Assembly (NCBI RefSeq): GCF_000336955.1
Contig: NZ_AOLI01000004.1
Coordinates: 1-64,000, forward strand
DNA from: Haloferax larsenii JCM 13917
GTDB lineage: Archaea > Halobacteriota > Halobacteria > Halobacteriales > Haloferacaceae
Reading direction: 5' to 3'
Length of the DNA stretch: 64,000 bases
Each line of letters begins with the position of its first letter. Within the stretch, counting starts at the first letter, position 1. The notes under the pieces were generated by a model, which saw only the letters and a program-made list of their open reading frames with translations, ran no database searches and had not been told where the DNA came from. Both the position numbers and the translations under genes were made by a program. Shown here in pieces: positions 62,046-64,000 of the stretch.

Positions 62046-62086
62046 GTTACCCCACGAATTGCATTCTTCTGACTACGTGGGGTAAC
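62046..62086. repeat. Inverted repeat GTTACCCCAC-N21-GTGGGGTAAC, copy 3
   Basis: Perfect 10-bp arms at 62046-62055 and 62077-62086, spacer 21 nt, just upstream of the 61749 gene on the minus strand. The arms are identical to the copies 48-49 kb away, with unrelated spacers. Confidence 0.75.
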
Positions 62087-62121
62087 TCCGGCAGCGTGTA
62101 CTAAGAGAATGAGCGATGGCC

Positions 62122-62496
62122 TCATACGGACGATTCTCCTTCACCGTCCGTAATGGACGAGCCGAAAAGAGGCTGAATTGCCGCTAGCCGTCCGTCCAGT
62201 GTACGCTGATCACGGCTTGTCGTTGCGAAGAGGGCCGTCTGATTACCCTCGGTGACGTCGCTACTGCTCTCAATTGGTCTCTCATCGACGAAGCCTCGGC
62301 AGCGAGGTATATCGATACGACTTGGTCGAGACGGTACGAGTTCGATTCCGTGATCTGAGAGGGTTGATTCGACCGGGCTCTCGTCGACGGCGATTCCACC
62401 GTTACCGAACACTGCCTGCCGAGAGACTGTTCGCTTCAGTGTCGACCGCCTGTCCGCTCGAACTGATTCGTTCTGAGTTTCTTCTTCGGTTGCCAT
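62122..62496 (-). CDS. Hypothetical hydrophilic protein
   Basis: 124 residues from ATG 62496 (MATEEETQNESVRADRRSTL); a start at 62535 would add 13. Contains VFGNGGIAVDESPVESTLSD and a Ser/Asp-rich end. No motif or family. The composition is haloarchaeal, but evidence is limited to the open frame and its position between two other minus-strand genes. Confidence 0.35.
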   Translation of the reverse strand: MATEEETQNESVRADRRSTLKRTVSRQAVFGNGGIAVDESPVESTLSDHGIELVPSRPSRIDIPRCRGFVDERPIESSSDVTEGNQTALFATTSRDQRTLDGRLAAIQPLFGSSITDGEGESSV

Positions 62497-62600
62497 GACT
62501 TTGTGGAGAAGCCAGATCCTGTCCGACTCCTCCACTCTGTTTGGATCGATAAACCAGCGCAGATCCGAGCCTTGATCCGGTCATTTGGTCTCCAGTCGAA

Positions 62601-63368
62601 TCAGAATTCCTGGCGGGTATAGGCACCACCACGAGGTCCATCGCCTCGTATGAATTGTCCCTCGAGATGGACCTCCAGCGCGTCAGGACGTCCACCGTCG
62701 AAGCGGCCTGTGACTGAGAACGGTGCGAGCCACGGACCTCGTCCAGCTTTGTTCTCATTCGTGCGGCAAGCATCGTTCGCGACGGGTTCGAGATAGATCT
62801 CTCCCACCCGGCCGTTCACGAAGACGTGTTTCAGGCCGAACGTATCGCACTCCCACTCGAGATGGGCATTTCCTTCGAGAGTGAATTGATCGCCAGCTAC
62901 TGTCAGTGCTAATACGTCGTCCTCGACCTGGAGGTAATCACGAATCCACTCTGAGCCCATGTGTACAGTGACGTCGGCCAACCGGAGATCATCCTCGGGA
63001 TCGTCTATCCAGGGATGCTCATTCGTTGCCGGACTATCGACGGGTCCATCAACAATGTCACCCCCAAGAGGTGTGTCCGGTGGCCCAGATGCACCACCGC
63101 TCTCTGACTCGGACTGAGGTTCTTCCCCATTATCTCCTGAGCTAGCTATCTCGCCTCTCCTTGACTCTCGATTCGAGGACGTACCTGTCTCTGGGTCAGT
63201 GGATGCATCCTGCCCAGATGGGTTGATGAAGTTGAGACAGCCGGAGAGCGCCGAAAGTACAGTGACTGTGCCAGCAGAGAGAACTCGACGCCGACGCCAA
63301 CTGTCTATCTGATGAGAAGGGGCCGGACGAGATCCGTCATCTTGAGACCGACTATCGAGGACTGGCAT
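62601..63368 (-). CDS. Tat-exported lipoprotein of unknown function
   Basis: 255 residues from ATG 63368. The signal has a twin-arginine stretch SWRRRRVLSAGTVTVLSALS followed by GCLNF: a Tat signal with lipobox, so a lipid-anchored extracellular protein. A disordered Ser/Gly/Glu/Pro linker (residues about 60-120) leads to a beta-rich domain (ADVTVHMGSEWIRDYLQVED, HVFVNGRVGEIYLEPV). The domain function is not recognised; such proteins are typical haloarchaeal cell-surface products. Confidence 0.7.
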   Translation of the reverse strand: MPVLDSRSQDDGSRPAPSHQIDSWRRRRVLSAGTVTVLSALSGCLNFINPSGQDASTDPETGTSSNRESRRGEIASSGDNGEEPQSESESGGASGPPDTPLGGDIVDGPVDSPATNEHPWIDDPEDDLRLADVTVHMGSEWIRDYLQVEDDVLALTVAGDQFTLEGNAHLEWECDTFGLKHVFVNGRVGEIYLEPVANDACRTNENKAGRGPWLAPFSVTGRFDGGRPDALEVHLEGQFIRGDGPRGGAYTRQEF

Positions 63369-63505
63369 AGCGATAATCGAAGGAAGGGACGTTAGCGGGC
63401 AGGAAATAGCTTCAGTAGTTGCGGGATACGCAACTGTGCGCTCACTTCTGGTGAACTGCAAAGTTCCCCAAAAGTACAATCAAGTCTTGAATCATATTCT
63501 CCAGT

Positions 63506-64000
63506 ATGACTGATGGAGTTCTAAATTCGAAGGGGCGCAAGAAAGTCGCATTGATTGCAAATAGAGTATTCCATGGTGAGGATTCAGACTTTGAACCTGA
63601 GAATTCTGAACCAGATCAAATTGAGGCCGAATTACATGAAATGGTCGAAAATGAGGGGTTTGAGACCGTTATCCCTGAGGAAGCACCATCTGGGACGGCT
63701 CGAAAGCCATATTTGATCCCTTCTTATCTGCTGTCAACGGATGGCGAATATGTTGTAAAATTTGCCAGATACAAGCGTGGTGGTACGAGTGGTCCTCAAA
63801 AGGGTCGGATTCAGAATGAATGTGAGATTCAGATTTGGGAATCATTGAACGCTGATCAGCAGAAATTCTTCATTCCGATTCGAGATTATGACGAGTGCTA
63901 CTTTTGGTTAGTAATGGATCGTGCGGATGTCTTTAGTGATGACAATCCAGAAGATGCGTATTGTATTGGGGATTTATCACTGACCTATGGGCCTGAAGAG
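63506..64000 (+). CDS. Kinase-like protein, 3' end beyond the window
   Basis: At least 165 residues from the ATG at 63506; it runs off the right edge. YVVKFARYKRGG (possible beta-3 lysine), NECEIQIWESL (possible helix-C glutamate) and CYFWLVMDRAD (hinge-like) are in the order of a protein-kinase or aminoglycoside-phosphotransferase N-lobe. The DNA is A/T-rich compared with its neighbours, which suggests transfer. The catalytic loop would lie beyond the window, so the assignment is tentative. Confidence 0.45.
   Translation, partial: MTDGVLNSKGRKKVALIANRVFHGEDSDFEPENSEPDQIEAELHEMVENEGFETVIPEEAPSGTARKPYLIPSYLLSTDGEYVVKFARYKRGGTSGPQKGRIQNECEIQIWESLNADQQKFFIPIRDYDECYFWLVMDRADVFSDDNPEDAYCIGDLSLTYGPEE

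Noticed and set aside
1-64000. CRISPR array, rRNA or tRNA genes
   Set aside because: No regularly spaced identical repeats and no recognisable RNA gene were seen; a covariance-model search would be needed to exclude a diverged tRNA at the integrase.

Overview
The window comes from a halophilic archaeon (class Halobacteria). The evidence is acidic, high-GC proteins, an Orc1/Cdc6 initiator with origin-recognition-box repeats, several TATA boxes 25-30 nt before leaderless start codons, ATGA-coupled operons and a Tat lipoprotein. It looks like a stretch of a plasmid, megaplasmid or integrated element: an origin, a ParA partition pair with centromere-like repeats, a conjugation-like operon and a tyrosine recombinase lie among dense defence and DNA-repair genes. 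No rRNA, tRNA, CRISPR array or intact insertion sequence was seen.

Layout. 1-595: truncated PD-(D/E)XK protein at the left edge. 975-7989: tightly coupled VirB4/TrbL-like secretion or conjugation operon. 8261-11006: two-gene module with a FokI-like nuclease. 11042-14119: membrane AAA ATPase, small nuclease-like protein and a small haloarchaeal protein, punctuated by a recurring GTTACCCCAC/GTGGGGTAAC inverted repeat. 14151-16600: origin with seven origin-recognition-box-like repeats around orc1/cdc6, whose promoter sits inside a palindrome. 16941-19157: minus-strand operon of zinc-ribbon microproteins ending in an Mrr-like nuclease.

19453-23335: EVE-domain McrB plus McrC. 23348-30820 (minus strand): Dam-type methylase, small unknown protein, DUF1156 methylase, PglZ and DUF499 ATPase, a BREX/Pgl-like module. 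31036-32742: AAA ATPase.

32985-52484 is the most interesting part. It holds AddB-like, RecB-nuclease and AddA-like proteins, an OB-fold/DnaQ-like exonuclease, a PLD/SF3-ATPase fusion, a ubiquitin-like protein with an E2-like partner and a JAB-E1 fusion, and two DUF1998 (MrfA-like) helicases flanking an MrfB-like exonuclease. The promoters of the ubiquitin-like operon and of the exonuclease/helicase operon share a nine-base element and identical spacing. This is the best candidate for an undescribed system: ubiquitin-like modification coupled to DNA helicase-nuclease machinery. Neither the E2-like nor the E1-like protein shows an obvious catalytic cysteine.

52508-54140: partition genes and centromere-like repeats. 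54159-63368: unknown small proteins, a FilR1-like regulator, a winged-helix/unknown/integrase operon, a CoiA-like protein, zinc-ribbon and SWIM proteins and a Tat lipoprotein. 63506-64000: start of a kinase-like gene running off the right edge.
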